From assembly GCF_032883915.1 (NCBI RefSeq), contig NZ_CP120717.1:7292001-7356000 (forward strand): a stretch of DNA of 64,000 nucleotides. The letters are read 5' to 3'. Positions 52,680 through 63,292 of the stretch are shown here, one piece after another; the stretch's first letter is position 1; every line of letters begins with the position of its first letter. The stretch comes from Endozoicomonas sp. 8E. Its GTDB lineage: Bacteria; Pseudomonadota; Gammaproteobacteria; Pseudomonadales; Endozoicomonadaceae. The translations under genes were made by a program, and so were the position numbers. The notes beneath the pieces were generated by a model. The model had not been told where the DNA came from. It did not search any database and saw nothing but the letters and a program-made list of their open reading frames with translations.

Positions 52680-54654
52680 CCCAGTGATGCCCGGCTTTCC
52701 AGAAGGCCCGATTAACAACCTTGACACGGTGAACAGAGAAAGAGGATGGAGCGTGGAAGCCTCACGCTCCACCTACAATGCCCGCTATTGGAGCCAGGGA
52801 TACTTCGATATTAACGATGATGGCGAAGTCGTCTATCTGCCCAGGGGCAGACCGGCAGTCAGTCTCAATAATATTGCCGCGCAACTGGTACGCAAAGGTG
52901 CATCATTGCCCATCCTGGTACGTTTCCCGGAGATTCTCCACGATCGGGTTAACACACTGTGTGATGCCTTTAACCAGGCCATTGGGGAATATGGCTATCG
53001 CAATGATTACCTTGCGGTTTACCCCATCAAGGTGAATCAGCAGCGAGCCGTGGTTGAAGAGATTCTGGAAAGTCAGGCCGCCAGACAGGATCGCCAACTG
53101 GGTCTTGAGTCTGGCAGTAAACCTGAGTTGCTGGCGGTACTGGCCATGGCCAAGCGTGCCAGCTCTGTCATTGTCTGCAATGGCTACAAAGACAGAGAAT
53201 ACATTCGTCTGGCACTGATTGGTGAAAAACTGGGGCATCAGGTCTATATCGTTCTGGAAAAAATCACCGAACTGGAAATGGTTCTTAAAGAGGCCAATGA
53301 ACTGGGTGTCACCCCAAGGCTGGGGCTTCGTGTTCGCCTTGCTTCCCAAGGCAAGGGAAAATGGCAGGCCAGTGGTGGCGAGAAATCCAAGTTTGGTCTG
53401 TCTGCCAGCCAGGTACTGAATGTCATCAAGCGGCTAAAAGACAGTGGCAACATGGACTCTTTGCAGCTATTGCATTTCCATCTGGGCTCCCAGATGTCAA
53501 ATATTCGTGATATCCGCAAGGGCATCAGCGAATGCGCGAGAGTTTATGCAGAACTTTATCGCTTGGGTGCACCGATCCATTGCCTGGACGTGGGCGGCGG
53601 TCTGGCTGTGGACTACGAAGGTACCCGAAGCCAGAGTACCTGCTCCATGAATTACAGCCTCCAGGAATATGCGAACAATATCGTTTATACCCTGGGGGAT
53701 CTTTGCGCCGAACAGGCCATTCCTGTTCCCAGGATTATATCCGAGTCGGGTAGGAACCTGACGGCCCATCATGCCGTTCTGATCACCGACGTTGTGGGTG
53801 TTGAAAGCTACGAGCCGGAAGAACCTGATGCACCGGGCAAAGAGGCTCCACAACTTCTCCATAACATGTGGCGCTCCTGGCAAGATCTGGTGAAAGGTGT
53901 TGAGCAACGGGCACTGGTTGAGCTGTTCCACGACACCCAGAGTGACCTTTCAGAGGTTCATACCCAGTTCGGAATCGGTCTGCTGGATCTTGAGCAAAGA
54001 GCTTGGGCAGAAAGTATTAATTTGAGAATCTGTTATGAGCTGTCCAGACGACTGTCTCATAAAAACCGCTCTCACAGACCTCTGATTGATGAGCTGAGTG
54101 AAAAACTGGCTGACAAATTCTATGTCAACTTTTCACTGTTTCAATCTCTACCCGATGCCTGGGGGATTGATCAGGTTTTCCCGGTGCTGCCACTTTCCGG
54201 CCTGAACCGTCCACCGGAAAAGCGGGCCGTTATGCTGGATATTACCTGTGACTCCGATGGCACCATTGACCAGTACGTTGATGGTCAAGGTATTGAAACC
54301 ACTCTGCCGGTACCTGAGTGGCACCCGGACAAGCCTTATATGATTGGTATTTTCCTGATCGGAGCCTATCAGGAAATTCTGGGTGATATGCACAACTTAT
54401 TTGGCGACACCGACACGGTATCTGTTCGTGTCACGGATCTGGGATTAATTGAGATGTTTGATTTCCAGACCGGAGACACAGTAGAAGACGTTCTCAAGTA
54501 CGTCAATCTGAAGCCGGAAAGCTTCCTGCATACCTATAAGAAACTGGTGGAAGAGTATCTGCCAGAATCCAGTCGTGCCTCTGTGCTGGCAGAGCTGGAA
54601 GCAGGCCTGAAGGGCTACACCTACCTTGAACACTTGGGAGGAATTGAGCTGTGA
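52672..54654 (+). CDS. speA: Biosynthetic arginine decarboxylase
   Basis: 660 residues, PLP-dependent group IV decarboxylase making agmatine. PLP Lys in [41 protein letters not shown] and the C-terminal active-site Cys region [13 protein letters not shown] are all as in E. coli SpeA (658 residues). Start overlaps speE; the stop overlaps the speD start (ATGA type), so all four genes are likely coupled. Confidence 0.97.
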   Translation: MTNPVMPGFPEGPINNLDTVNRERGWSVEASRSTYNARYWSQGYFDINDDGEVVYLPRGRPAVSLNNIAAQLVRKGASLPILVRFPEILHDRVNTLCDAFNQAIGEYGYRNDYLAVYPIKVNQQRAVVEEILESQAARQDRQLGLESGSKPELLAVLAMAKRASSVIVCNGYKDREYIRLALIGEKLGHQVYIVLEKITELEMVLKEANELGVTPRLGLRVRLASQGKGKWQASGGEKSKFGLSASQVLNVIKRLKDSGNMDSLQLLHFHLGSQMSNIRDIRKGISECARVYAELYRLGAPIHCLDVGGGLAVDYEGTRSQSTCSMNYSLQEYANNIVYTLGDLCAEQAIPVPRIISESGRNLTAHHAVLITDVVGVESYEPEEPDAPGKEAPQLLHNMWRSWQDLVKGVEQRALVELFHDTQSDLSEVHTQFGIGLLDLEQRAWAESINLRICYELSRRLSHKNRSHRPLIDELSEKLADKFYVNFSLFQSLPDAWGIDQVFPVLPLSGLNRPPEKRAVMLDITCDSDGTIDQYVDGQGIETTLPVPEWHPDKPYMIGIFLIGAYQEILGDMHNLFGDTDTVSVRVTDLGLIEMFDFQTGDTVEDVLKYVNLKPESFLHTYKKLVEEYLPESSRASVLAELEAGLKGYTYLEHLGGIEL

Positions 54655-55583
54655 TGTTCTTCGAAGGCTCCGAAAAAAAAGTAGAAGTCATTACAGCGGC
54701 TGAAGCCGGTTCGCTGCGTGGACTGGGCAAAAACTTCTGGTCCGATATGGTAGCCAGGGCTCAGGCGGACATTCTGACGACCCTGAGCAATGACTACTGC
54801 GACGCTTACCTGCTGTCTGAATCCAGCCTCTTTGTCTGGGAAGATCGTTTCCTGATGCTGACCTGCGGAACCACAACTCTGGTCGATGCCTTCCTGTTTT
54901 TTCTGGAACATGTGGCTGACGAACACATTCTGTTTGCCAGCTTTCAGCGCAAAAATGAGTACCTTTCACATCTGCAGAAAACCTCTTTTGAGGAGGATAT
55001 TAACCGGATTCAGTCTGAGCTGGAGGGTAGCGCTTTCCGTATTGGTAGTCTGGACAGTCACCACAACTATATCTTTCATCTGAATCGTCCCTATCAGCCT
55101 GAAGCCGATGACCAGACCAGTGAATTACTGATGTATCACATCAAAGGTGGGAGCGCTCGATATCTGCGCAGTGAAGGGCAAACGATTGAAGGTATCCGAA
55201 AACTACTCAGACTGGATGAAATATTGCCCGGTTTTGATCTGAGTGACTGGCTGTTTGAGCCTTTTGGATACTCTCTCAACGCCATCAGAGGTGATCGTTA
55301 CGCCACTTTTCATATCACACCTCAGGAGGACAGCTCCTATGTCAGCTTTGAGACCAACCTGAATATGGAAGACGCTGCTATTCTGGAAAGTCTTCTGGAA
55401 GCCCTGCGCCCGGGCAGCTGGGATCTGATTGGCTTTAATGCACCGGCTCCCCTGCGGGAAAATGGTGAGTTCAGCTGTCTGACAGAGTGCCTTCTGCCTT
55501 TGGCCTGTGGTTATGATATGAGTTTTAATCATTACCAGCATACAGAGCAGCGCTCACTAAAGGCCGTGGAACTGACGGGATAA
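54651..55583 (+). CDS. speD: S-adenosylmethionine decarboxylase, eukaryotic type
   Basis: 310 residues. Makes the aminopropyl donor. The self-cleavage site [20 protein letters not shown] lines up with the plant/animal enzyme (E-S cleavage giving the pyruvoyl group, LTCGTT with catalytic Cys), and [20 protein letters not shown] and FSYVSFET-like YVSFETN are also eukaryote-type. Bacterial enzymes are usually the short SpeH/class 1 type. It lies between speA and speB and overlaps speA by four bases, so it is integrated in the pathway rather than a stray acquisition. Confidence 0.93.
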   Translation: MMFFEGSEKKVEVITAAEAGSLRGLGKNFWSDMVARAQADILTTLSNDYCDAYLLSESSLFVWEDRFLMLTCGTTTLVDAFLFFLEHVADEHILFASFQRKNEYLSHLQKTSFEEDINRIQSELEGSAFRIGSLDSHHNYIFHLNRPYQPEADDQTSELLMYHIKGGSARYLRSEGQTIEGIRKLLRLDEILPGFDLSDWLFEPFGYSLNAIRGDRYATFHITPQEDSSYVSFETNLNMEDAAILESLLEALRPGSWDLIGFNAPAPLRENGEFSCLTECLLPLACGYDMSFNHYQHTEQRSLKAVELTG

Positions 55584-55587
55584 GACC

Positions 55588-56514
55588 ATGACTACGCTGA
55601 AAAGAAAGGAAGACCACTCCCTTTACGCTAATGCCTTTGGCTTTCTGCGGCTGTCGCTGGATTTCAATCCTGTTCAGTCTGGTGCTGACCTGATCATTAC
55701 CGGCATTCCGTTTGATCTGGCGACTACAGGCCGCAGCGGTGCTCGCTTTGGTCCTGAGGCTATTCGCAAGGCTTCAGTCAACCTGACCTGGGAAGGCAAG
55801 CGCTGGCCCTGGTTCTTCAACCTGAAAGACCATCTGTCTTTGGCTGACTGCGGTGATCTGGTCTTTGAATGCGGTAACGCTCAGGATATGAGCGATACCC
55901 TGTTCCAACATGCTGACCGGTTATTGTCTGTTGGCAAACGTATGCTGACGTTTGGCGGCGATCACTTTATTACCCTGCCTTTGCTCAGAGCCCACGCCAA
56001 ACATTATGGCCCTCTGGCACTGATTCATTTTGATGCTCATACCGATGACTATGACCAAGGTGGTAAATTTGACCACGGAACCATGTTTTATCATGCCCAG
56101 GTTGAAGGGTTGATTGATACCTCGGCTTCGACCCAGGTTGGTATTCGAACCAATTACGATCACAAGAACACCCCCTTCAACGTTCTGGATGCCAGTTACG
56201 TTAACAGTGCCCCAGTGGCAGAGATAGTTGACAATATACGTAAAAAAACAGGTAATCGTCGTGTTTACCTGACCTTTGATATCGACTGTCTGGACCCGGC
56301 TTATGCTCCGGGAACCGGAACCCCGGTTTGTGGCGGCCTGACCTCTGACCGGGCTTTACAGCTGCTCAGAGGTCTTGAAGGTCTGGATATTGTGGGCATG
56401 GATGTGGTTGAAGTCGCGCCAGCTTACGATCACGCCGATATTACCGCTCTGGCAGGTGCTACGATAGCTCTTGAGATGCTTTATCTTCAGGCAGCCCAAT
56501 CAAGAGCCACCTGA
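55588..56514 (+). CDS. speB: Agmatinase
   Basis: 308 residues, ureohydrolase splitting agmatine into putrescine and urea. Binuclear Mn site motifs: [20 protein letters not shown] and [18 protein letters not shown]-terminal [20 protein letters not shown] is typical of SpeB. Last gene of the operon, four bases after speD. Together with SpeA and SpeE it closes an arginine-agmatine-putrescine-spermidine route. Confidence 0.96.
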   Translation: MTTLKRKEDHSLYANAFGFLRLSLDFNPVQSGADLIITGIPFDLATTGRSGARFGPEAIRKASVNLTWEGKRWPWFFNLKDHLSLADCGDLVFECGNAQDMSDTLFQHADRLLSVGKRMLTFGGDHFITLPLLRAHAKHYGPLALIHFDAHTDDYDQGGKFDHGTMFYHAQVEGLIDTSASTQVGIRTNYDHKNTPFNVLDASYVNSAPVAEIVDNIRKKTGNRRVYLTFDIDCLDPAYAPGTGTPVCGGLTSDRALQLLRGLEGLDIVGMDVVEVAPAYDHADITALAGATIALEMLYLQAAQSRAT

Positions 56515-56526
56515 CAAATATCCGGC

Positions 56527-57192
56527 TCAGGCAAGCTGCCCGTTGATGCTTTGCCTGGCAGGGAGTTGTCCGACCACTCTGACCACTTCAAGCTTATCGG
56601 AACATGAGAGCAGGGCAGGGTGTGAACCCGGCTCTCCTTCCGGTATCGGCTGTCCCATCTTCTTATAAAAGTCTATCCAGTAAGGAAATAGTTCTCCGGT
56701 TTCCAGATCACGGAACCCCATGGGGGTTTCCGGAAATACCGACTCTCCCTTGTTGGCAGACCTGAACGCTTCCAAAATAAGAGCACTACAGTACCAAGCT
56801 CGGTCACTGATATCGGATCGAGCATGACCCTCCGGAGAGAAGTTTCTGTTGTAGGGCGAGTGCAATTGCTCATCAGCAAAGGCCAACGCTTTATCAACTA
56901 AAGCAAGCCATGGAGACTTGAGACGAGCCAACAGAATGCAAGGCCGCCCCAGTCCATCACACACGGATTTGTCGATAAACTGATTCAGGCTTATTGTCTG
57001 AACCTTTGGCATGACCGCTTCAACCAGCTCCCCGTCTTCCCTAGCAATGGCGACATGATTCAGAGCCATACCGTTGTAACCGGCAAACAGTCTGCTGATA
57101 ACCCACTCCAGCTCTCCTCCCTTGCGCAGTTGAAACAGAAGGTCGCCTTTTTGCAGTTCTGGAATGGAAATTGCCTTTGGCTGCTCAGTCAT
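56527..57192 (-). CDS. YiiX/YebB-like NlpC/P60 cysteine hydrolase
   Basis: 221 residues. Permuted NlpC/P60 (DUF830) signature: QKGDLLFQLRK, LNHVAIAREDGELVEAVMP with the catalytic His, and AWYCSALILEAF with the Cys. No signal peptide, so it is presumably cytosolic. Members cleave peptides or lipids; the substrate here is not known. It is convergent with speB. Confidence 0.84.
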   Translation of the reverse strand: MTEQPKAISIPELQKGDLLFQLRKGGELEWVISRLFAGYNGMALNHVAIAREDGELVEAVMPKVQTISLNQFIDKSVCDGLGRPCILLARLKSPWLALVDKALAFADEQLHSPYNRNFSPEGHARSDISDRAWYCSALILEAFRSANKGESVFPETPMGFRDLETGELFPYWIDFYKKMGQPIPEGEPGSHPALLSCSDKLEVVRVVGQLPARQSINGQLA

Positions 57193-57330
57193 TTATCAAA
57201 ATCCTCATAAAATCTGATGAGAGATTTCTGGAAATATTCAGGTTTTCTGCAGCCTCAGCCGCCGAAAGATTCATAGGCTCAAGAATATCGGGCCTTAGAA
57301 TTTCCCCGGATGCCCCGTCCTCTATTTCTG
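57185..57330 (-). pseudogene. HigA-type antitoxin fragment
   Basis: The end of this minus frame, ASGEILRPDILEPMNLSAAE then AAENLNISRNLSSDF, matches the first third of HigA/XRE antitoxins (xPGEILRxxFLEPxxLS). It stops after about 45 residues without the rest of the helix-turn-helix, and no partner toxin HigB is present. It lies directly after mazF, partly overlapping it in another frame. Confidence 0.55.
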
Positions 57331-57350
57331 ATTCATTCAGCCACAGGACG

Positions 57351-57710
57351 CTATTCAATAACAGTTTGAAGCTTTGCCAGGACTTCATTAACCAGTACTT
57401 CAGGGGCACTCTCAACCTTCCTTGATGGCCTTGCCCTAAGATCAATCATCCTCACACCATTAAGGAGCACCACTCCCTGAGTCTCTGTTCCCGTTCCCGT
57501 TCCCGTTCCCGTTCCCATCAATGGAACAGTAAAACCCTGCACACGGGAATAATTACCTCCCTGGGTAATTGGGGCAACCAGCACAGAGCCCAAGCGATTA
57601 AATGCTTTTACGGAAAGTACAAGACAAGGTCGGCTCTCTCCCTGCACTTCAGATCCTGACACTGGGCTTAGATTCACTCGGATAATATCGCCACGGTCGT
57701 AAAGGCTCAA
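57351..57710 (-). CDS. MazF/PemK-family toxin with repeat-expanded loop
   Basis: 119 residues. The PemK fold motifs RGDIIRVNLSPVSGSEVQGE, RPCLVLSVKAFNRLG and PITQGG fit ChpB/MazF mRNA interferases. In the loop before GVVLLNGVRMIDLRAR there is a GTGTGTGTET stretch coded by about five GTTCCC hexamers (minus-strand GGGAAC; 57487-57516). The usual loop is shorter. The hexamer keeps the frame, so loop length could drift. Starts within the mazE stop (four-base overlap). Confidence 0.88.
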   Translation of the reverse strand: MSLYDRGDIIRVNLSPVSGSEVQGESRPCLVLSVKAFNRLGSVLVAPITQGGNYSRVQGFTVPLMGTGTGTGTGTETQGVVLLNGVRMIDLRARPSRKVESAPEVLVNEVLAKLQTVIE

Positions 57711-57964
57711 AGTGCTTCATCCCCAACAGGCGGGATTGAATCCCATTCGGTTAACTCTTCCGGCATGGCGGCTGACAGATCGCACTGGGCCAGCAATTCA
57801 TCCAGTGAATAGCGTGGCCGCTTGGTGGCCTTGGTAATCACCAGACTGTTTTTCACTTCCTCAATAACGATACTGTCACCATCCTTCAAATTCAGCCTGC
57901 GCAGTAGTTCTGACGGTATGATGGTTCCTGATGAATTGCCTATTTTTCTGATGACTGTATTCAT
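57707..57964 (-). CDS. MazE/PemI-type antitoxin
   Basis: 85 residues from the ATG at 57964, which has AAGGA about eight bases upstream. N-terminal AbrB fold: VIRKIGNSSGTIIPSELLRR, LKDGDSIVIEEVKN. The C-terminal DELLAQCDLSAAMPEELTEW binds the toxin in related ChpS/MazE proteins. First gene of the module; a palindromic operator lies upstream. Confidence 0.88.
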   Translation of the reverse strand: MNTVIRKIGNSSGTIIPSELLRRLNLKDGDSIVIEEVKNSLVITKATKRPRYSLDELLAQCDLSAAMPEELTEWDSIPPVGDEAL

Positions 57965-57984
57965 TCTGAGCTTCCTTATGCTTA

Positions 57985-58008
57985 ACATGTTATAACTTAT
58001 TATAACAT
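57985..58008. promoter_or_regulatory. Operator of the mazE-mazF module
   Basis: Perfect ten-base inverted repeat CATGTTATAA / TTATAACATG with spacer CTTA, 20 bases before the mazE ATG. It includes TATAAT-like sequence, so it probably covers the promoter. AbrB-fold antitoxins bind such palindromes to autoregulate. Confidence 0.75.
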
Positions 58009-58484
58009 GCTATCAGAATGCTAAAATGCTCATTGTTTTTTAGCCAGCTGACTGATTGCTTTCATTTGGGAGCACTACCGGCGCTGACTTTGCAGCTCTT
58101 CTCCAAGCCTGCTCAGCTGCAAGTATTTTCCTGCTGATTCGCTATAAGCTCCCCGGGTACTTCCTCTTGGGGGCCGACCTGAAAAATTGCAATGCTTTGC
58201 AGGTTCTTTGTAATCAGGCACTACGAATGTTCATCTCTGGCTTTATGGCGATGGCAGGGTATTTTTTTAGCAGCTTTTTATCATAGATTTGTTTTTATCA
58301 TCAGGGACGTCCTTCGTTTCGCCACCCGTTCGTTTCTTCGTGATGAGTTTTTGGTAACTGGCTCCAGCGGTTTCTGATGCGTTCAAGGGTATCCAGCTTT
58401 TTCGGGTAATGGGTTTCCAGTAGTTCCCTTACTTCTTGCTCCATAGAACGGTTAGCAAAATCGTCGTAAACCCTCGCCCAATCG
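58009..58484. other. Decayed intergenic region
   Basis: No intact gene. Part of a minus frame (58301-58484) reads as protein-like DWARVYDDFANRSMEQEVRE and KKLDTLERIRNRWSQLPK, probably a remnant truncated by the repeat that starts at 58485. I do not recognise it. The rest gives only short frames. Confidence 0.4.
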
Positions 58485-58730
58485 AGGGTGTCGCAAAACT
58501 CTCTCCAGCGTTGGAACGAGTTGACTCCCGTCATTCCCGACTTCATTCTCGTCATTCCCGCGAAGGCGGGAATCCACACTGACTCTCCACCAAAACCATA
58601 CTGCCCGATGCCCCCCTGGCCTTGTCATCCCCGAGAAGGCAGAGATCCACCATTGGCGCTGGATTCCCGCCTTCGCGGGAATGACGACCTCAGAGCATGG
58701 GAACGAGCTGTTGGAGTTTTGCGACACCCT
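58485..58730. repeat. Composite inverted-repeat element with nested REP-like palindromes
   Basis: Outer perfect 17-base arms AGGGTGTCGCAAAACTC (58485-58501) and its complement (58714-58730). Inside, a palindromic unit GTCATTCCCGCGAAGGCGGG (58551 on) and its inverted copy (ending 58685) face each other, with a diverged third unit at 58624-58649. So one interspersed repeat appears to have been invaded by another. No coding frame. Confidence 0.78.
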
Positions 58731-58926
58731 CCGAAGGGTTAGGAGTTTTACACCGACCGCCTAGGCAAACTCTTCCTGGGTCATATCGAGCTGCTGGCGA
58801 ATGCCTTTGATGTCCAGGGGGGGTCATCTCATGGACGATTGCCCCTGTATTTTCACCTTTTGTGTAGGCCACGGCCTCTTCAAGGCCCTGGATGATGCTG
58901 TTCGCTGCGCTTTTCATTTTTTCCAT
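58731..58926 (-). pseudogene. NadS/HigA-like antitoxin, frameshifted and truncated
   Basis: Reads MEKMKSAANSIIQGLEEAVA then YTKGENTGAIVHEMTP, matching the family start. A run of seven C (minus; plus 58817-58823) shifts the frame; in the next frame it continues DIKGIRQQLDMTQEEFA, then a TAG, then AVGVKLLTL where the repeat at 58730 cuts in. So it has at least three lesions. No toxin partner remains. Confidence 0.65.
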
Positions 58927-58998
58927 CTTCTTTCGAGCTTACGGATCGCCTGTACCCTTCATGATCTCGCCAGCCTCGGAGTTTGGCTGCTCAGTCGT

Positions 58999-59835
58999 TT
59001 AACCCCCAGAGAGCTCATTTCTGAGCATTTCCAGAATTGGAATGGTCTCCGGACGGATACCTCTCCAGATAGCAAACTGCTCTGCGGCCTGTTCTACCAA
59101 CATACCCAGACCATCAATCACGGTTCCCGCCCCCTGATCCAATGCCCAGCGGTTGAATACTGTATAAGAAGCTGAATACATCATGTCATAACAACAGGTC
59201 GAAGCAGCAATGACTGTTGGTGGAACAGGAGGCAGATCACCATGCAAACTGGCAGAGGTTCCATTGATGATAATATCAAAATGACCTTCCAGTTCTGTAA
59301 AGCCGGAAGCTTTTACGGGTTGCTCCGGAAACAGGTCAGCCAAGGTCTCGGCCTTACTGAAAGTGCGGTTGGCAATCACCAGTTCGGTCGGCTTCTGTGC
59401 AAGGATCGGCTCAAGGATACCTCTTACCGCACCACCAGCCCCAAGAACCAGCACCCGCGCTCCTTTGATTGAAACACCGTTGTTGACCGTCAGGTCCTGA
59501 ACCAGACCGAGTCCATCGGTATTGTCTCCGTTGAGAGCACCTTGTTCATCCAGCCAGAGGGTATTAACTGCCCCGGCTTTCTCAGCCCTTGGCGTTCGCA
59601 CAGTTGATAGCTGCCAGGCCTGCTCCTTGAAAGGAACCGTTACACTCAGACCCAGATAACCACCATTGTCAAAAAAGCGTTTAACGGCCTCTTCAAAGTC
59701 ATCAACCGGAACCAGTTGGGCGTTGTAACTCAGCCTGTGCCCCAGGGACTCGGCAAACATGGCATGAATTCTGGGCGACTTGCTGTGCTCAATGGGGTTT
59801 CCCATCACAGCGTAATGATCAACAGGTATGGCCAT
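58999..59835 (-). CDS. aroE: Shikimate dehydrogenase
   Basis: 278 residues. NADPH-dependent reduction of 3-dehydroshikimate. Substrate motif VMGNPIEHSKSPRIHAMF near the start, catalytic Lys in VTVPFKEQA, NADP loop VLGAGGAVRGI with ANRTFSKAE. Length and motifs match E. coli AroE. It is 31 bases after hemF, giving the familiar hemF-aroE order. Confidence 0.96.
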   Translation of the reverse strand: MAIPVDHYAVMGNPIEHSKSPRIHAMFAESLGHRLSYNAQLVPVDDFEEAVKRFFDNGGYLGLSVTVPFKEQAWQLSTVRTPRAEKAGAVNTLWLDEQGALNGDNTDGLGLVQDLTVNNGVSIKGARVLVLGAGGAVRGILEPILAQKPTELVIANRTFSKAETLADLFPEQPVKASGFTELEGHFDIIINGTSASLHGDLPPVPPTVIAASTCCYDMMYSASYTVFNRWALDQGAGTVIDGLGMLVEQAAEQFAIWRGIRPETIPILEMLRNELSGG

Positions 59836-59866
59836 TGTTTTTTCTCGGGGAGTGTCACTTTAAATA

Positions 59867-60874
<1,008 letters not shown>

Positions 60875-60889
60875 TTAACAGAGCCGGAA

Positions 60890-61435
60890 TCAACCGGCCC
60901 GAATCAGTCGTCCTGTCTGAAGATCACGAATTTCAGAGGGTTCGGTCTGTGGGCCCGTTCCACCGGAGACAATCAGAGATACCTGATTCCCCATCTGTTC
61001 CTGAACCTGCTGCTCAGTCGTTAGAGGAGATTCTCCTGCCCGGTTGGCAGAGGTGGATACCAGTGGCTGGCCGGCCTGTTCACAGAGCTTCTTAACCACT
61101 GGGTGAGCACTGACCCTGACAGCGACCGTATCGAACTTGCCACGTACCCAGTCCGGTGTCCATTGCTCAGTATCAGGCAGCAGCCAGGTATAAGGCCCCG
61201 GCCAACTGGCTGATAAGGTTTCAAGCTGTGCTTCGGTCAGGTTGGAAAGCAGGGGCGCAATCTGTTGTTGAGATGAGGCAATCAGTATCAGCCCTTTTTC
61301 AACAGGGCGATGCTTGATAGCCAGCACTTTGTAAACAGCTTCCCGATTCCAGGGGTCACATCCGAGCCCCCAGACCGCTTCCGTAGGGTAGGCTATGACC
61401 CCCCCCTGTTCGATAACAGCCTGAACTTTAGACAT
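60890..61435 (-). CDS. tsaC: Threonylcarbamoyl-AMP synthase TsaC
   Basis: 181 residues, YrdC fold. Makes threonylcarbamoyl-AMP for the tRNA t6A modification. GGVIAYPTEAVWGLGCDP, AIKHRPVEKGLILIAS (KxR), SWPGPYTWLLP and STSANRAGESP (SxSAN) are all present. Short TsaC type without the Sua5 domain. Located upstream of hemF and aroE, the usual order. Confidence 0.95.
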   Translation of the reverse strand: MSKVQAVIEQGGVIAYPTEAVWGLGCDPWNREAVYKVLAIKHRPVEKGLILIASSQQQIAPLLSNLTEAQLETLSASWPGPYTWLLPDTEQWTPDWVRGKFDTVAVRVSAHPVVKKLCEQAGQPLVSTSANRAGESPLTTEQQVQEQMGNQVSLIVSGGTGPQTEPSEIRDLQTGRLIRAG

Positions 61436-61501
61436 AGTGTTTCATCAACTTGATCAGCGAGTAGCGGAGTTTAACAAGGCTGCAAAAGCGCCGCCAGCTG
61501 A

Positions 61502-62653
61502 TCAGGATTGACTCAGGCTCCTGTTGATGACTTCCCGACACATTTCGTGCAGGGCAGGGTAGGCTGTCTGATCGAGCCACTCTGTCAGCTTACAGAGCTT
61601 GTTTTGCACACTAACTGTACTGCCACCACACACATTGATGTGGCCCATTTTGCGACCAGGTCGTTTTCCTTTGCCGTACCAGTGAATATGAGCCCCCTCC
61701 ATGGCTATCACAGCTTCGGGAAGCGTGTCTTCACCCAAAATGTTGATCATAGTGGTTTCACGGATAAGACGGGTACTGCCCAGGGGCATTGCACAGATAG
61801 CGCGCAGATGATTTTCAAACTGACAGGTTTCAGCTCCCTGCTGAGTCCAGTGCCCGGAGTTGTGGACCCTTGGCGCTATTTCATTGACCAGCAGGGAGCC
61901 ATTGACATCAAAGAACTCCAAAGCCAGCACTCCGACGTAGTCCAGACTCTCGGCTACCGCAATGAACATCTGCTTTGCCTGTCCCTGCAAAGCCTGATCA
62001 GTGATCGCAGTAGAAAGACTCAACACCCCGTTAGTATGTACATTCTCGGCCAGAGGGTAGACCGCAACCGTTCCATCTGCGCTTCGGGCACCGACCATTG
62101 AGACTTCACGATCAAAAGGGACAAACTCTTCGGCAACAATAGCCTGATGGTCGGTGGCTGCAATGCATTCAGCCATTTCTGTCCAGATGGCATCAGCCTG
62201 ATCAGCCTCTTTTAACCGCCACTGTCCCTTACCGTCATAGCCGCCCAGAGCAGTCTTGAGCACCATGGGCAGACCCACATGCTCAATGGCTTCCACGTAG
62301 TCTTCGTATGAGTGAATGACAAAGTATCGGGCATTTTGAACGCCTGCATCGTCCAGCCGTTTTTTCTCGATTCGGCGATCGCCACCGGCCTCAATAGCTT
62401 TTGTAGATGGCAGGAATTTACCGCTTTTCTCACAGATAGCCAGAATATCGAGGGGAATGTGCTCAAATTCTGCAGTAACGACATCAGCCTGCCTGATTGC
62501 CGATTCCAGGTCATCACCGGTGGTCATTTGAGTCAGTGGGTGAATCACTGTTTTGCTGCTTACATCATAAGCACTGATTTGAATGTTCAGCGGTGCGCCA
62601 GCCAATGACATCATTCGTGCCAACTGACCGGCCCCCAGCACTAAAACCTGCAT
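61502..62653 (-). CDS. purK: N5-carboxyaminoimidazole ribonucleotide synthase PurK
   Basis: 383 residues, ATP-grasp enzyme of purine synthesis (AIR to N5-CAIR). [15 protein letters not shown] at the start, [32 protein letters not shown] and [19 protein letters not shown] are the family hallmarks. Four bases after purE, so the two form purEK. Confidence 0.97.
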   Translation of the reverse strand: MQVLVLGAGQLARMMSLAGAPLNIQISAYDVSSKTVIHPLTQMTTGDDLESAIRQADVVTAEFEHIPLDILAICEKSGKFLPSTKAIEAGGDRRIEKKRLDDAGVQNARYFVIHSYEDYVEAIEHVGLPMVLKTALGGYDGKGQWRLKEADQADAIWTEMAECIAATDHQAIVAEEFVPFDREVSMVGARSADGTVAVYPLAENVHTNGVLSLSTAITDQALQGQAKQMFIAVAESLDYVGVLALEFFDVNGSLLVNEIAPRVHNSGHWTQQGAETCQFENHLRAICAMPLGSTRLIRETTMINILGEDTLPEAVIAMEGAHIHWYGKGKRPGRKMGHINVCGGSTVSVQNKLCKLTEWLDQTAYPALHEMCREVINRSLSQS

Positions 62654-62657
62654 CAGA

Positions 62658-63143
62658 TTAATCCTCGGCCGGATTGGGATTAGCCAGAACCGTGTCCGTT
62701 TGTTCTTTGCGGAAAGCTTCTACTTTAGCCATGACCGCTTCGTTGTGGGTACCAATGATTTGAGCGGCCAGAATACCGGCATTGGCTGCACCTGCCTCGC
62801 CAATGGCCAGAGTTCCTACGGCAATCCCTTTGGGCATCTGGGCGATGGACAGTAATGAGTCCATACCTTTCAGTGCTTTGGACTGAACAGGCACACCCAG
62901 AACAGGCAGGCTGGTGAAAGCTGCTGCCATACCGGGCAGGTGAGCCGCACCACCCGCACCTGCGATGATGACTTTGAGGCCCCGTTCTTTTGCGCCTGTG
63001 GCGTAGTCAGCCAACAGCTGGGGAGTCCTGTGTGCTGAAACCACTCTGGTTTCATAGCGGACTCCAAACCGATCCAGCATTTCTGCTGCCAGTTTCATCG
63101 TTGGCCAGTCTGACCTGGACCCCATGATAATGCCGACTTCCAT
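62658..63143 (-). CDS. purE: N5-carboxyaminoimidazole ribonucleotide mutase PurE
   Basis: 161 residues. Converts N5-CAIR to [38 protein letters not shown] (catalytic His) and [19 protein letters not shown] are complete. First gene of purEK; the 150-base gap before it presumably holds its promoter on the minus strand. Confidence 0.97.
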   Translation of the reverse strand: MEVGIIMGSRSDWPTMKLAAEMLDRFGVRYETRVVSAHRTPQLLADYATGAKERGLKVIIAGAGGAAHLPGMAAAFTSLPVLGVPVQSKALKGMDSLLSIAQMPKGIAVGTLAIGEAGAANAGILAAQIIGTHNEAVMAKVEAFRKEQTDTVLANPNPAED

Positions 63144-63292
63144 CTCAAACTCCTGTAAGCCGTGTAATGGTCGGTGGATGATTCGGGGTAGATTATAAGA
63201 AGACTTGTACGTTTGAGCGAATAAGCATTAGAAAATCTTGCAATAAAATCTCAATGGTCGGGAAAATGATTGTTTTTTGTTCAGATTGAGAA

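Noticed and set aside
57487-57516. Possible CRISPR-like short repeat
   Set aside because: The hexamers are directly tandem with no spacers and lie inside mazF; this is a microsatellite.
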